64,000 nt of DNA from Lithobates sylvaticus (taxonomy: Eukaryota > Chordata > Amphibia > Anura > Ranidae). This document shows positions 13,385 through 25,661 of the stretch, in pieces; the first letter of the stretch is position 1; each line of letters begins with the position of its first letter. The stretch is taken from positions 169,418,584 through 169,482,583 of the forward strand of contig CM053031.1 of assembly GCA_028564925.1 (NCBI GenBank), read 5' to 3'. The notes beneath the pieces are model-generated. The model was not told the DNA's origin. It made no database searches and was given only the letters and a program-made list of their open reading frames with translations. A program made the position numbers and the translations under genes.

Positions 13385-13860
13385 CTAAGGATCCCTACTC
13401 AACAGTTCTTGAATAGTCTCCCCAATTTCTTTGTGGCCTTTAGGAAGTCTGTACTGCTTGAGACAGACTGGCTTATCTGGTGGAGGAATGTAGACAAGGG
13501 TCCATTTCGCATGACCTCTGACCACAGCCTTCACCGCCCTTACCAGATACCCTTTATCAGGATACCCGAATGGGAATGTACCTCTTTCAGTCTGAATTGA
13601 CTGACCTTGAAGTACATCCATCCCAAGAATATTTTCGGGTAACTCTGATACCAAAACATTTGTCATAAATCCTGATCCCTTGCCAATAGCCAATTTCACC
13701 CGTATCCTAACTGCTGGTGTAGTTTGCCCTCCCAAACCTTCTACATAAATCAATTCTCCTTTGTGATGGGAAGGATTGCCTTGCAAAAGTGTAACTTCAG
13801 CTCCGCTATCAACTAAAGCCATTACATGTGTAGGAGAAGATGACTTCCCCCCCACCATAC
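13385..13860 (-). pseudogene. ERV protease region (fossil)
   Basis: It contains the aspartic protease motif ALVDSGAEVTLL and the downstream flap-to-helix segment ENILGMDVL. It lies upstream of RT in pol order. Confidence 0.75.
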
Positions 13861-14101
13861 AGTGACAGGTGCATATGGGCGTCGGTCTCCTGCTGTCACT
13901 GTCCTTATGGCTATTACAGGAAACTCACCTTCCCTTCATAAAGGATAAGGAACCTCCCAATCCCCTTTTCTGATTCTCTCTAACTCCTCCCCAGGATAAA
14001 GGGATTTGGGTTTGTGTTCACGTTCAGTTTTGGGAATTGGTTTGGGGCTAACAGGAGGTGTCTGTTCTGTTTCCTCTAAGTCTAGGCTGATGTTATCTTC
14101 A

Positions 14102-15700
14102 CTAGGAGTAGTGTTTCAGCATTTCTGCAGTAGAAATGCCATCTATCTCATCTTTATGTACTCCTGCCTTTAATAGGTCCACCCACATTTCTTTCCTAGA
14201 AATAACTAGCCTGGTTTTCTCTTCACCTCCTGTCTTCTCTACCCCATTCCCTTTCTTCTCTGTTCTTTTCTGCTTGTATTCTTCCCGTCTGGCCTTGACC
14301 TTATCTACTGCCCTGACAGGTTTTGTTTTAGTCTCTTTTAGCTCCCCCAACTGGCTTAAAAGGGTTGTTACATAGTTACATAGTTAGCTAGGCCGAAAAA
14401 AGACACAAGTCCATCCAGTTTAACCATAAAAAAAAATAATAATAAATAAAAATAAAATATATCGTACAATCCAATATACCCAGCTTCATGAATCTTGCTG
14501 TTTAATCCCAGGCCTCCCTACAAGGACAATAAGGGAGCCCTGAGATTAAATGGTGCAGACTTCATCAGCTTAGAGCGCAGAGCAGACGTAAAGGGTTCCA
14601 TATCTGGACCCATCCATTCTGGAAACATATTTAATCCGGTTATACAACCCATCTCGCATAACCTGGAAATACCCTCTGCTATTGATTTCAGGAGTAGGTA
14701 TTTTCCAGGTCAGTAGGACTAGAGTATACTCTGACTATTCCATCTCTCACGAGGTCTAACATTGAAAAATTCACGCTAAACTCTCGGGCTTTTCGCATTG
14801 CCTGACGCAATTGTGGATCATGGGTTAACACTCCCATAGTCACTGCTTCCTTACCTGACAAAACAACACTGTCTGCCCCTTCATCCCATAAGCGTAGGAG
14901 CCAACTCACTAGAGGCTCCCCAGACCTTTGTTTGTATTGTTTTGCCAGCTCATGGAGTTCAGTTTGTGTAAACTCCCGTACTTCTTTAAATTCAACATCT
15001 CTGGGGTTGCGATAATGCACCTCCCCATCTGCCATATCCTCTCTATCATGTTGCCGTTTCCTATGCTCAGTAATGAGAGGTCTGGCATACTTTTTCTTTC
15101 GCACTAGCAGATCATCATGCAAAATATCAAACTCTATCTCCTCATCCTCACTGTCATTTGAGGAGAGCACATCCTCACAATCCCAATTTTGGGATGTGAC
15201 AATGGCACGTACCCTGGCTTTACTAACAGGTTTACTTCCCTTCCTTTTACTTAAGGCATTAATTGATTTGGTCATGAGGGCTGCACACCACTCTTGCAAA
15301 TCAGCCCGACTAGCAGTTGAACGTACACACTCTGAAATAACTGCTAGCTGGTCTTTTAATACCTTAACTTCTGCCTCTGCCTTCTCCCTTCTATGTGATT
15401 CGGTGTAAAATGCGTGAAAAAAATAGCATCAGACTTTGGACACTGTCCTCTTCTCTTTTTTACTTAAATCCAACCCCTTAAGGCTAAAATCTACAAAATG
15501 ATCTGAGACTTTATCACCCTAAGTCAGCTTCAAGGGAGAAGCATACTTCACAAATTCTTTAGCAAGAGGCTCCCACTCATTGTCTCTGGCCCAGATAGGT
15601 AAGCTGCACACTTTCTTCTGGTCACCAGGACCCTCTGCAGCCTTTCCTTTCCTTAACAGCTTACGCAGCATTTTACCTAGCACAAGCTACACACTACAGA
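14102..15700 (-). pseudogene. ERV gag-like region (fossil), with a CR1 scrap inside
   Basis: Lysine/arginine-rich frames lie at 14,102-14,350 and 14,688-15,299 between the 5' LTR and protease, the position of gag. No zinc knuckle was recognised, so the assignment rests mainly on position. A CR1 3' fragment is inserted at 14,366-14,482. Confidence 0.55.
14366..14482 (-). mobile_element. CR1 3'-end fragment inside the ERV
   Basis: The reverse complement of the 3' tail of the CR1 at 2170-3413: the same ACTATGTAAC tail, GGCCTAGCTAAC motif and T/A-rich run to about 14,482. It inserted after the retrovirus. Confidence 0.75.
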
Positions 15701-15740
15701 AAAAAAAAAACAGCTCTGCTTCAATTAAACTATAGCACAG

Positions 15741-15759
15741 TCACGGCCGAGCCCCCAAC
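15741..15759 (-). promoter_or_regulatory. ERV primer-binding site, tRNA-Pro-like
   Basis: Directly next to the 5' LTR, the minus strand reads GTTGGGGGCTCGGCCGTGA. It shares TGGGGGCTCG and most of the following bases with the tRNA-Pro site used by gammaretroviruses. Confidence 0.6.
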
Positions 15760-16438
15760 TGTTATGTTTGCGTTTATCTAGCAAGATTACTCTGTGGTAT
15801 AACAAGGAAGCTGAGACTTCTGCGGTTTGTAGGTGTGCTTTTACTATACAAAGCTTCTGTACAAAAACTATTACAATCTTAGGAATACAATAAAAGACTG
15901 ACAGATATCTAGAACAAGCAAATGCCTAGAAAATAGAACAGCCTATGGTCTAACAGTACAAATACATTTAAAGGGTTACTTAACTTCTGTTACTGTATGT
16001 TCATGATCTCCATTGGCAATATTTCTTCTTGGAGACCGGGTTCTGTCCTTCTATCATGAGTGGCTTCTGATCTTCAAAGCATGATGATGTGTGTCCTGAT
16101 GTTACAGCATGATGTGTCTGTGCGCTCTCTACTCATCCATTTTATTTGTACAAGTTTGTTGAACAAACTTGTTTCCATAACAACCGACTAACGGTCATTC
16201 TTTCAGGTTGAGAGACCCTCTCAACCTGTTTACTGTAGCTGACGAGACAATAGCCTCTTCAAACTGTCAATTTGAATACAAGAATGTTATCTAACACCAT
16301 TGTATGAAAAAAGCATTTGTTTGAGAATTCTACTCAAACCAGAAGACTGACCGTAATCTGATCAACTAACTTGTAATATTGTCCCATGTAATGTTATGTC
16401 TGATGTTAAAAAAATCATATTTTAACAAACGCAACACA
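15760..16438 (-). repeat. 5' LTR of the ERV fossil
   Basis: 679 bp, partner of 9571-10,249, with the AGCCA target duplication immediately to its right. Confidence 0.9.
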
Positions 16439-16443
16439 AGCCA

Positions 16444-16663
16444 TGACTAAAACCTTTTTTTCCGGGTACCACTTATAACTCTATAAGTTCTTTTTGTTGT
16501 CTTCCAGCCAATTTGTTTCCCCTACGACTGAGTCAAAAAAAAAGTTGTACCTAAAGCCGTTATACGTAGGCGTGCTGGATAAAGTAGTGCGTATATGATT
16601 TTATGTCTCCGCAGGCTACGCTTGATTTCTGTAAATTCCACCCTGTGCTTTGTAAATCCGGTG
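16444..16663 (-). mobile_element. L1-A segment 5: ORF1 C-terminal part
   Basis: The minus strand resembles the ORF1 C-terminal region of L1-B (28,780-28,960), including TTTGTAAATCCGGTG, where the Penelope unit inserted (duplicated at 16,649-16,663 and 26,007-26,021). Decayed. Confidence 0.7.
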
Positions 16664-16889
16664 GATAAGAGTGTTGGAGATACGGGACTATCTACGGTAC
16701 ACAGTTACAAAAACAGATTTGAATATAATAAAAAGAATATTTTATTAACACATAAAATCTAAAAAAGATATTTTGACTTTGTGTACAGCAATATACATAT
16801 TGAGGTTCAAAGGTTATGCATACAATCCCAATTAGAACACAGAATATTAATATACTATAAGCACACAAGTCATTATACTTGTCCATTTA

Positions 16890-16929
16890 TTCTCGACATG
16901 TTTTGCCAGATAAGGCTTCTTCAGGAGAA
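16890..16929 (-). ncRNA. hammerhead-like ribozyme motif, altered core
   Basis: Same fold as at 19,638 and 25,662, but the conserved GAAA box reads AAAA, so this copy is probably inactive. Confidence 0.5.
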
Positions 16930-17897
16930 AAAACGTAGGGTACAAGTGATTGGAAATACTGATGATATCTTCTTGTTCTAAAGTATGCATATGGAAATAA
17001 TGTAAGATTTAATACATGCAAAAAACGATATTGTCAAATATAATTGTGCTGTATGAGACTGTAGTGGTGATTATGCCAAATAGGTCCCAGGTATGTATAC
17101 GACCTCTTACCTCCAATGATGGAGAGTCTGCACTTCCCCAGATTACCAATAGAAAAAGAAAAACAAATTCACAACAGAATATCATCCAAATGGATCCACA
17201 CAGGGCTGCACCACAGAGCCAAGACCAAGATAGGTGGCTAGAGACCCGTAGGGGGAGATAGAGAATCCTATTGTTCTAATATTGTATCAAGGAGGGCCTG
17301 TAAGGTACAAAAAGTACTTCTTAAGTGATCATATATAATATATCATCTTGGCCGATAAAGAAGGCGATACAGTTCAACCAGGCCCCACATTTTGTCAAAC
17401 TATACCTACCTCTCTATCGATTCATTGAGAGAGCAAAATTACACAGGAGGCTTGGGTCTGCCTTCAAGACAGGGATAGGGAAAACTGTCCTTGGTGTGGG
17501 CAGTGGCTGTGATGACTTTAGTGCTCTGAAAGTATAAAGCAGGAAAGGGAGAGAACCCCAATAAGGATACAGAATTCTATACTGTTTGCACTGGGCTTTC
17601 CAAATGCATTTAGACTTCATACCTTGTAATGGACTGTACGGACCACCAGGGTGTATTGTGGATAGTTTTTCTGCTAAGCAGGGAGCCCCATATAGGGGAC
17701 AAGAAATAAAGTCCAAGTCCTATGGGTTAAATATGAAAAAATATATATATAATAAAAAAATGAGTCTTTATAAAGGGTTTAAGGAGAAGTCCGTCCATGT
17801 TCAAAGCATAGTGGTTATATATTTACCTATGTCTCAGATTCCCAGCGTTTCCCGAGCCTCACAGCTTCACCACAGTCTGACATCCAGTCAGACTGGG

Positions 17898-17960
17898 TTT
17901 AAATAGTCTCCCCCGTGGCGCCAAATGTGCGGTGTGTGACGTCACTCCGTGCTGACGTCA
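17898..17960 (-). promoter_or_regulatory. candidate Pol II promoter of the inverted Penelope arm
   Basis: Two TGACGTCA (CRE) palindromes at 17,937-17,944 and 17,953-17,960 precede a TATTTAAA box (minus strand, 17,898-17,905). A GC-rich stretch with a GGGGGAG motif lies between. The arrangement is conserved in the other two arms. Confidence 0.45.
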
Positions 17961-18623
17961 CGCGGACGTGGGGCGGGGGTCAATGAGCGCCAAGCTCATA
18001 CACCGGAACCGGAAGTTTCCACAGCGGGCTTACTTCCAGTTCACAGCGCAGCAGAGCTCCTCCGGACATCCCCTGCTGACAGTGGCACTCAGCCTATGTC
18101 AGATTGTGGTCTAGGCGGAGCCAGGAGTATATCACCGCAGCGCTAGCAGAGCTGGTACTACAAATCGGCCCCCGATCTGGGCGCATGGAAGGGAATGATC
18201 CACCCCAAATATTGGGGGTGGGCAGAGCCCCGCCATGCGTCCAGATATATCCATACGGATCTCCTAAGCCCAAGGCCGCAGCAATTGTGAGTGCAACCTG
18301 TATGTGGATGTAATGTTCTCCTAAGTGAAGGAGAGCTTTGGAGATCAAATCTATTGCAAATTTGTTTGAAAAGGATGAAGAAAAAGTAAAAAGAAAATAG
18401 CATAAGGGATAAAATCTAATAAAAAAAAAAGGGGGGGGGGGTTTACGGCAGAAAACCACACAACCACATATTCAATACAGCAAATATATTTAATCATGAC
18501 AACCACATACAGTAAACCAAGAGGATTCATCAAAGCAAAAACCACTAAGGGTAAGTATAGTCAGTCATTGGACAATGTACATATACATAATACGCCCTAC
18601 GTCCGCGTGATGTCAGCACGGCG

Positions 18624-18670
18624 TGACGTCACACGCCGCGCATTTGGCGCCACGGGGGAGACTATTTAAA
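18624..18670 (+). promoter_or_regulatory. candidate promoter in the 5' direct Penelope arm
   Basis: TGACGTCA at 18,624 and TATTTAAA at 18,663, spaced as in the right arm and oriented toward the coding region. Confidence 0.45.
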
Positions 18671-19637
18671 CCCATTCTGACTGGATGTCAGACTGTGGTG
18701 AAGCTGTGAGGCTCGGGAAACGCTGGGAATCTGAGACATAGGTAAATATATAACCACTATCCTTTGAACATGGACGGACTTCTCCTTAAACCCTTTATAA
18801 AGACTCATTTTTTTATTATATATATATTTTTTCATATTTAACCCATAGGACTTGGACTTTATTTCTTGTCCCCTATATGGGGCTCCCTGCTTAGCAGAAA
18901 AACTATCCACAATACACCCTGGTGGTCCATACAGTCCATTACAAGGTATGAAGTCTAAATGCATTTGGAAAGCCCAGTGCAAACAGTATAGAATTCTTTA
19001 TCCTTATTGGGGTTCTCTCCCTTTCCTGCTTTATACTTTCAGAGCACTAAAGTCATCACAGACACTGCCCACACCAAGGACAGTTTTCCCTATCCCTGTC
19101 TTGAAGGCAGACCCGAGCCTCCTGTGTAATTTTGCTCTCTCAATGAATCGATAGAAAGGTAGGTATAGTTTGACAAAATGTGGGGCCTGGTTGAACTGTA
19201 TTGCCTTCTTTATCGACCAAGATGATATATTATATATGATCACTTAAGAAGTACTTTTTGTACCTTACAGGCCCTCCTTGATACAATATTAGAACAATAG
19301 GATTCTCTATCTCCCCCTACGGGTCTCTAGCCACCTATCTTGGTCTTGGCTCTGTGGTGCAGCCCTGTGTGGATCCATTTGGATGATATTCTGTTGTGAA
19401 TTTCTTTTTCTTTTTCTATCGGTAATCTGGGGAAGTGCAGACTCTCTATCATTGGAGGTAAGAGGTCGTATACATACCTGGGACCTATTTGGCATAATCA
19501 CCACTACAGTCTCATACAGCACAATTATATTTGACAATATCGTTTTTTGCATGTATTAAATCTTACATTATTTCCATATGCATACTTTAGAACAAGAAGA
19601 TATCATCAGTATTTCCAATCACTTGTACCCTACGTTT

Positions 19638-19677
19638 TTCTCCTGAAGAAGCCTTATCTGGCGAAACATGTCGAGAA
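19638..19677 (+). ncRNA. hammerhead-like ribozyme motif (intact core boxes)
   Basis: TTCTC, then CTGAAGA (CUGANGA box), one extra A, stem II GCC/GGC closed by TTATCT, GAAA box, a 2-bp stem III (AC/GT), cleavage triplet GTC, then GAGAA. GAGAA pairs with the leading TTCTC to make stem I. Penelope elements are known to carry small hammerheads in their terminal repeats. The extra A before stem II departs from the textbook core. Confidence 0.65.
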
Positions 19678-19979
19678 TAAATGGACAAGTATAATGACTT
19701 GTGTGCTTATAGTATATTAATATTCTGTGTTCTAATTGGGATTGTATGCATAACATTTGAACCTCAATATGTATATTGCTGTACACAAAGTCAAAATATC
19801 TTTTTTAGATTTTATGTGTTAATAAAATATTCTTTTTATTATATTCAAATCTGTTTTTGTAACTGTGTACCATAGATAGTCCCGTATCTCCAACACTCTT
19901 ATCCTCTATATCAATTTGGGATGATGGTACAATATATATGAGTATTATTCGGAAAACATTCTAGTCTAACGAGCTTTGA

Positions 19980-20333
19980 AAATTTCTATACCCAGGGTGG
20001 TAAAAACACCCACGATACCCTTTTTCGTTAGCTATGAATGAACTCCATATATTTTTTATAAACTAAACTGTAATTATTGAAATCTTTACAATTGACTGGA
20101 ATGTGTTTCTTTACAAGACGCACATATCAATAATGTTAATTATGATGTAAAGTATTGGTATTAACCTTTATATTTTGCTTTTTGTATGTTTCCTTATGGC
20201 GAGCACGTTCTGGGCATACGGGTGGAACTGCACTGGGTCTCATCTACACACCCAGACCCGTAGCCTCATTTTTTGCACTTTGGGTGACTCACACCTACGA
20301 GAGGGGGAAAGGGGGTAAGTGAAATTTATCATT
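19980..20333 (+). other. Penelope leader between 5' arm and coding region
   Basis: AT-rich DNA with no open frame of note. It ends just before the ATG at 20,334. Confidence 0.5.
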
Positions 20334-23300
20334 ATGACTGGATATTGTGGTCAAGCCTGGATGGGCTTTGTGTCGGATGTTAATCTCTTTCGCTCTAAGG
20401 AGGATATTAATGAGGCAGATGTGAGTATATATTTCACCTATCTCCAGCGTCTGGTTGAAAAAAACTCGCCTCTTTTGGCACAAAGAATTCTTTGATAAAT
20501 ATAGATCAAATATGATAGTACCTTGGGGACTTCGTATACAAATCTTTCCAAACATTAAAAAAGTTGAACCAAATATTAAAAGAATATGGGAGGAGAATTT
20601 GCAGACATGCTCGTTGCAGATGATGCAAATTCTAAGTGAACAATATGATACCGACATTGCTGAACTGGACCTTGAGATCCTCAAGTGGCAGGAAGAACAT
20701 GCCAATTTGGGATCTCATGCCTGCTTTACAGAAAAGGACAAGAACCTTAGGGATCAGCTGACGAAATATGCAACAGGTCTAATCAAATCGAAGGAAAATA
20801 AGTACCAGCGTGACAGGAAAGCGTATGATTACGAACAGGCATATAAATGGAACCAACCGAACAAATTCCCCCTGAGAAGGGGAAACCCTAATCAGGGGCT
20901 ACAAACACTAAACTTAGATCTTGAGGATCGGATATATCATCCATCTCCTCAACATCATTTGCACCTATAGCCTTACGTAAGGATAAACAACAACAAGGAG
21001 GGACCATCCGTAAAAGGAAGAAAGATAGTGAAACCAGCTCACAGAGTCGACCCAGATCAGATAAAATAAATAGTAAGGAAAAGAAAATACGCTCCCAACA
21101 GAGCAAAAATAACACCACACTAAATACAACCCTGTCCAATAGCACGTTGAATCATTCCCTACTATCATTGACGACCCCCACCCGGAATGTCGACTCTATT
21201 TCTTTGGTGGCGGGCCCCCCCTCACAGGGACAAGCACAGGGACTATCTAACTTGGTGCCCCATACGGACTTAAAAACGGCCCCAATTTTCTCCGGCAACC
21301 CTAGTGATCGTAAACGTAGTTTACCGATAACCACTCCAATGAAAAAACCTAATCCGCCTTTAAAATAATTGGTCCCGACCCCCCTATTTTGGAGAGTCGG
21401 GACAAATTTGACATCATTAACCTGTCCTCTCATCCACTTTCGGACAATGAGGCCAAGGTATTGCAACTTGGTCTAACGTTTTGCCCGGATGAGGATGCAG
21501 ACAAATTTGAGTTGGTCAAAGATCTTCACTTATTCGCACGACGCCTGATGTACAAGGTTATCTATGATAAAACATCATCTGATATTCCTAATGATGAACA
21601 AAATAACTCTAACATGGAAGGTATTACCTTCGAGGATTAACGGGCGTTACAGGACCTAATGGACCTGTGGGATGAAAGCAATCCGGAAGAGGAGGGTTGG
21701 ACGTTTACCAGCTCTCCCCCCTCCCTTAGTCAGCTAGGGGTTACCTTCCCTCCCCCTTGCGCCCCACAGGCCCATCGGGGTCCTGTGCGCCAATTTTTGG
21801 CACTCCCAAAACCTACAAACCTAGGTCAAAATCTTTCCCTATCCTGCAAGGGAATTCCAATATTTGGGCCTTTGTGATACAGGTCACAAAGGCAATAGAA
21901 TCCACCAATTGGCAGGGTGGACCTCGGACCAACCTACCAACAGATCTCAAAGAAGCGCTACAGAATTTGAAGTCTAACAATTATATTGTAATTAAACCAT
22001 CTGACAAGGGTGGGAATTTGGTCATACTCGATATAGACAAATATGAAAAGATGTGCTTAGACATCATATCAAATAAAATCTGGTACAGAATGGTTCCAGC
22101 TTCACATGTAAACTACTATATGAATAAATACAGAGGGATTATAATGAAGGCTCGCTTAAATGGAACTATTGATGCCAAAACCTTTGAATTTCTTGATATG
22201 ACCACATTCACCACCCCTACATTTTATGCCTTGCCTAAGGTGCACAAGAGCTTAACGTCCCCACCAGGTCGTCCCATAATCTCAGGATGTGGATCACTAA
22301 CAGAAAAAGACAGTCAATTAGTCGATGAGTATCTGTACCCACATGTCAAATGTCTATTCTCGTATGTTAAGGATACTATAGAGCTTCTAAAAATTACTGA
22401 CGGACTACAGATACCTGAAAATGCTTGGCTGGTCGCCATTGACATAGAGGCCCTCTATAACTCAATTCCCCACAAAAAGGGTGTTGAAGTAATAGGGGAA
22501 TTTTTGACTGAAAGAGACATTGATTCATGGAAGTATAATGACTTTGTTTTAGAACTACTTAGTTTTATCTTGATGCACAATATATTTGTATTTAAACGCT
22601 CCCACTACCTCCAGGTACAGGGGGTCGCTATGGGGCAAAATGTGCGCCCTCATATGCGAATCTGTACCTGAGGGGGTGGGAGCAGGATTTGTTCTCTGAG
22701 AACAAAATTCCGTCCATTGGCAATATAATATCCTGGAGTCGTTACATTGATGACGTCCTCATGATATGGTCAGGTTCAAGGGAGGATCTTGTTACCTTTC
22801 TTAATGAACTACAAACCAATGAGTATAATCTGAAATTTACCTTCAATTTTGATCAGAAAAAGATCACTTTCCTAGATGTGGAACTCTATGTGGACGAGAA
22901 AGGGACTCTATGTTCCACTCTCTACAGAAAATCCTCAGCTGGTAATAGCATGTTATAGCATGTTACACGCATTCCAATGATTTCCAGAGGGAGACGAACC
23001 TTCTACATGATCGCCTCCTCTTGAGAGGATATAGCAGGACATGCCTCCGGCGGGCCTACAACCAGGTTGTGGGCCTAAATAGGCAGCTCCTGCTGTATAA
23101 ACCTAGACGAGCGAAAACTCAGGAAAGCACACGAATTATCACAAAATACAATAGACAACATAAAAAGGTGCGCAATATATATAAAAAGTTTTGGTACCTT
23201 TTTATCTACTGATCAGAAAATTTCAAAGCATATTAAGTCATACCCGGAAATTACATACAGGAGATCACGTTCTTTACGTGATACCCTTGTTTGTAGTCAC

Positions 23301-23777
23301 CATACGAATGAAAAGAACAATAACAAACAGGTCCCAGGAACATATAAATGCGGCAAATGTAAATTTTGCCGATTTATTTTAGAGGGAAAAAGTATAGACT
23401 TACCAGATGGGAGAACCTGGACCCCAAAACATTGAACAAACTGCCAATCTATAGGATCAGTATACCTGATGAAATGCTCATGTGGAGCATTTTATGTGGG
23501 GAAAACCAAACGCCCCCTATTTTGCCACATAAGAGACCACGTATCCCTTATTTCAAAACGTAAAATGGAGACACCTATCAGTCGTCATGTAGGCTTGTAC
23601 CACAAATTCAATCTTGACTATGTCGGGTTCTTCAGTCTTGAGCACTTACCCCAACATGAACGAGGGGGTGACTTGGACAAAAAACTGTTACAAATCGAAA
23701 CCAGATGGATCTATCTATTAAAAGCGACCCGGCATCCAGGGCTCAATGAGGGGATTCGTTTTAAACCCTTCCTATAG
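20334..23777 (+). pseudogene. Penelope-like polyprotein: reverse transcriptase plus GIY-YIG endonuclease (broken)
   Basis: A telomerase-related RT with a C-terminal GIY-YIG nuclease, which together copy and insert the element. The N-terminal domain (about 20,334-21,750) is charged and family-specific (VPWGLRIQIFP). RT motifs follow: IVIKPSDKGGNLVILD (near 21,990), YALPKVHKS, GRPIISG, WLVAIDIEALYNSIP, VAMGQNV and the catalytic box RYIDDVLMIW (near 22,740). The GIY-YIG region (23,469-23,777) has CSCGAFYVGKT and RPLFCHIRDH. Length matches a normal Penelope frame, but it is split over several frames and is therefore non-coding now. The 22,689-22,958 piece holds the active-site D-D intact. Confidence 0.88.
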
Positions 23778-24009
23778 AAGCTATCCACTTATAGGTCTTT
23801 TGAATAGAGATCCTATTGCATTTGACTCTTTGCTCTTTATAAACTATACCCCATCACTCTCGCTTGTGCCATGATGGGGACTCCGGGACTATGGGGTGTG
23901 TGGGTCTTTTTTTTTTTTTTTGGGGGGGGGGGGGGGTTTCGGTTTGCCCGCCCTTGCCCAGAGCGTGCGCGCTCATTAATCTCCCCCTCTGTGGAGGGGT
24001 AGGATTATT
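23778..24009. other. Penelope 3' spacer with T and G homopolymers
   Basis: Non-coding. A T-run then a G-run at about 23,908-23,937 is a likely slippage-prone site. Confidence 0.5.
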
Positions 24010-24646
24010 ATATATAGAATTATGTATATGTACATTGTCCAATGACTGACTATACTTACCCTTAGTGGTTTTTGCTTTGATGAATCCTCTTGGTTTACTG
24101 TATGTGGTTGTCATGATTAAATAAATTTGCTGTATTGAATATGTGGTTGTGTGGTTTTCTGCCGTAAACCCCCCCTTTTTTTTTTATTATATTTTATCCC
24201 TTATGCTATTTTCTTTTTACTTTTTCTTCATCCTTTTCAAACAAATTTGCAATAGATTTGATCTCCAAAGCTCTCCTTCACTTAGGAGAAGATTACATCC
24301 ACATACAGGGTGCACTCACAATTGCTGCGGCCTTGGGCTTAGGAGATCCGTATGGATATATCTGGACGCATGGCGGGGCTCTGCCCAACCCCAATATTTG
24401 GGGTGAATCATTCCCTTCCATGCGCCCAGATCGGGGGCCGATTTGTAGTACCAGCTCTGCTAGCGCTGCGATGATATACTCCTGGCTCCGCCTGGACCAC
24501 ACTCTGACATAGGCTGAGTGCCACTGTCAGCAGGGGATGTCCGGAGGAGCTCTGCTGCGCTGTGAACCGGAAGTAAGCCCACTGTGGAAACTTCCGGTTT
24601 CCAGTGTATGAGCTTGGCGCTCATTGACCCCCGCCCTACGTCCGCG

Positions 24647-24694
24647 TGACGTCACACGCCGCGCATTTGGCGCCAGGAGGGGAGACTATTTAAA
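24647..24694 (+). promoter_or_regulatory. candidate promoter in the 3' Penelope arm
   Basis: Same CRE-to-TATTTAAA spacing as at 18,624-18,670. Confidence 0.42.
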
Positions 24695-25661
24695 CCCAGT
24701 CTGACTGGATGTCAGACTGTGGTGAAGCTGTGAGGCTCGGGAAACGCTGGGAATCTGAGACATAGGTAAATATATAACCACTATCCTTTGAACATGGACG
24801 GACTTCTCCTTAAACCCTTTATAAAGACTCATTTTTTTATTATATATATATTTTTTCATATTTAACCCATAGGACTTGGACTTTATTTCTTGTCCCCTAT
24901 ATGGGGCTCCCTGCTTAGCAGAAAAACTATCCACAATACACCCTGGTGGTCCGTACAGTCCATTACAAGGTATGAAGTCTAAATGCATTTGGAAAGCCCA
25001 GTGCAAACAGTATAGAATTCTGTATCCTTATTGGGGTTCTTTCCCTTTCCTGCTTTATACTTTCAGAGCACTAAAGTCATCACAGACACTGCCCACACCA
25101 AGGACAGTTTTCCCTATCCCTGTCTTGAAGGCAGACCCGAGCCTCCTGTGTAATTTTGCTCTCTCAATGAATCGATAGAGAGGTAGGTATATTTTGATAA
25201 AATGTGGGGCCTGGTTGAACTGTATCGCCTTCTTTATCGGCCAAGATGATATATTATATATGATCACTTAAGAAGTACTTTTTGTACCTTACAGGCCCTC
25301 CTTGATACAATATTAGAACAATAGGATTCTCTATCTCCCCCTACGGGTCTCTAGCCACCTATCTTGGTCTTGGCTCTGTGGTGCAGCCCTGTGTGGATCC
25401 ATTTGGATGATATTCTGTTGTGAATTTGTTTTTCTTTTTCTATTGGTAATCTGGGGAAGTGCAGACTCTCTATCATTGGAGGTAAGAGGTCGTATACATA
25501 CCTGGGACCTATTTGGCATAATCACCACTACAGTCTCATACAGCACAATTATATTTGACAATATCGTTTTTTGCATGTATTAAATCTTACATTATTTCCA
25601 TATGCATACTTTAGAACAAGAAGATATCATCAGTATTTCCAATCACTTGTACCCTACGTTT

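Larger units (their letters stand above)
9571..16438 (-). mobile_element. endogenous retrovirus fossil with both LTRs (ERV-L/spuma-like pol)
   Basis: A 6.87-kb LTR element in minus orientation. Two 679-bp LTRs are bounded by TG...CA and flanked by the perfect 5-bp duplication AGCCA (9566-9570 and 16,439-16,443). Parts in 5'-3' order on the minus strand are: 5' LTR, a primer-binding site resembling tRNA-Pro, gag-like region, protease, RT, RNase H, integrase, purine tract and 3' LTR. No envelope region was seen. By eye, RT and integrase look closest to ERV-L/class III types. The LTRs differ at roughly 2.7% of positions, so it is fairly young in evolutionary terms. The coding region is broken in several places. 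It interrupts L1-A between ORF1 and ORF2. Confidence 0.88.
16664..18598 (-). repeat. Penelope terminal arm, inverted copy
   Basis: Reverse complement of 24,010-25,925. It is about 80 bp shorter than the right arm at its outer end and meets the direct arm head-to-head at 18,598/18,599. It contains a hammerhead-like motif (16,890-16,929, minus) with an altered core base. Confidence 0.88.
18599..19979 (+). repeat. Penelope terminal arm, 5' direct copy
   Basis: Matches 24,640-26,006 and, inverted, 16,664-17,965. It lacks the outermost roughly 600 bp present in the other two arms. It carries a CRE at 18,624-18,631, TATTTAAA at 18,663-18,670 and an intact hammerhead-like motif. Confidence 0.88.

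Noticed and set aside
17414-25178. Short frames of 64, 81, 100 and 106 codons repeated in each Penelope arm
   Set aside because: They recur only because the arms are copies. They overlap on both strands and lack domains or coding-like substitution patterns.
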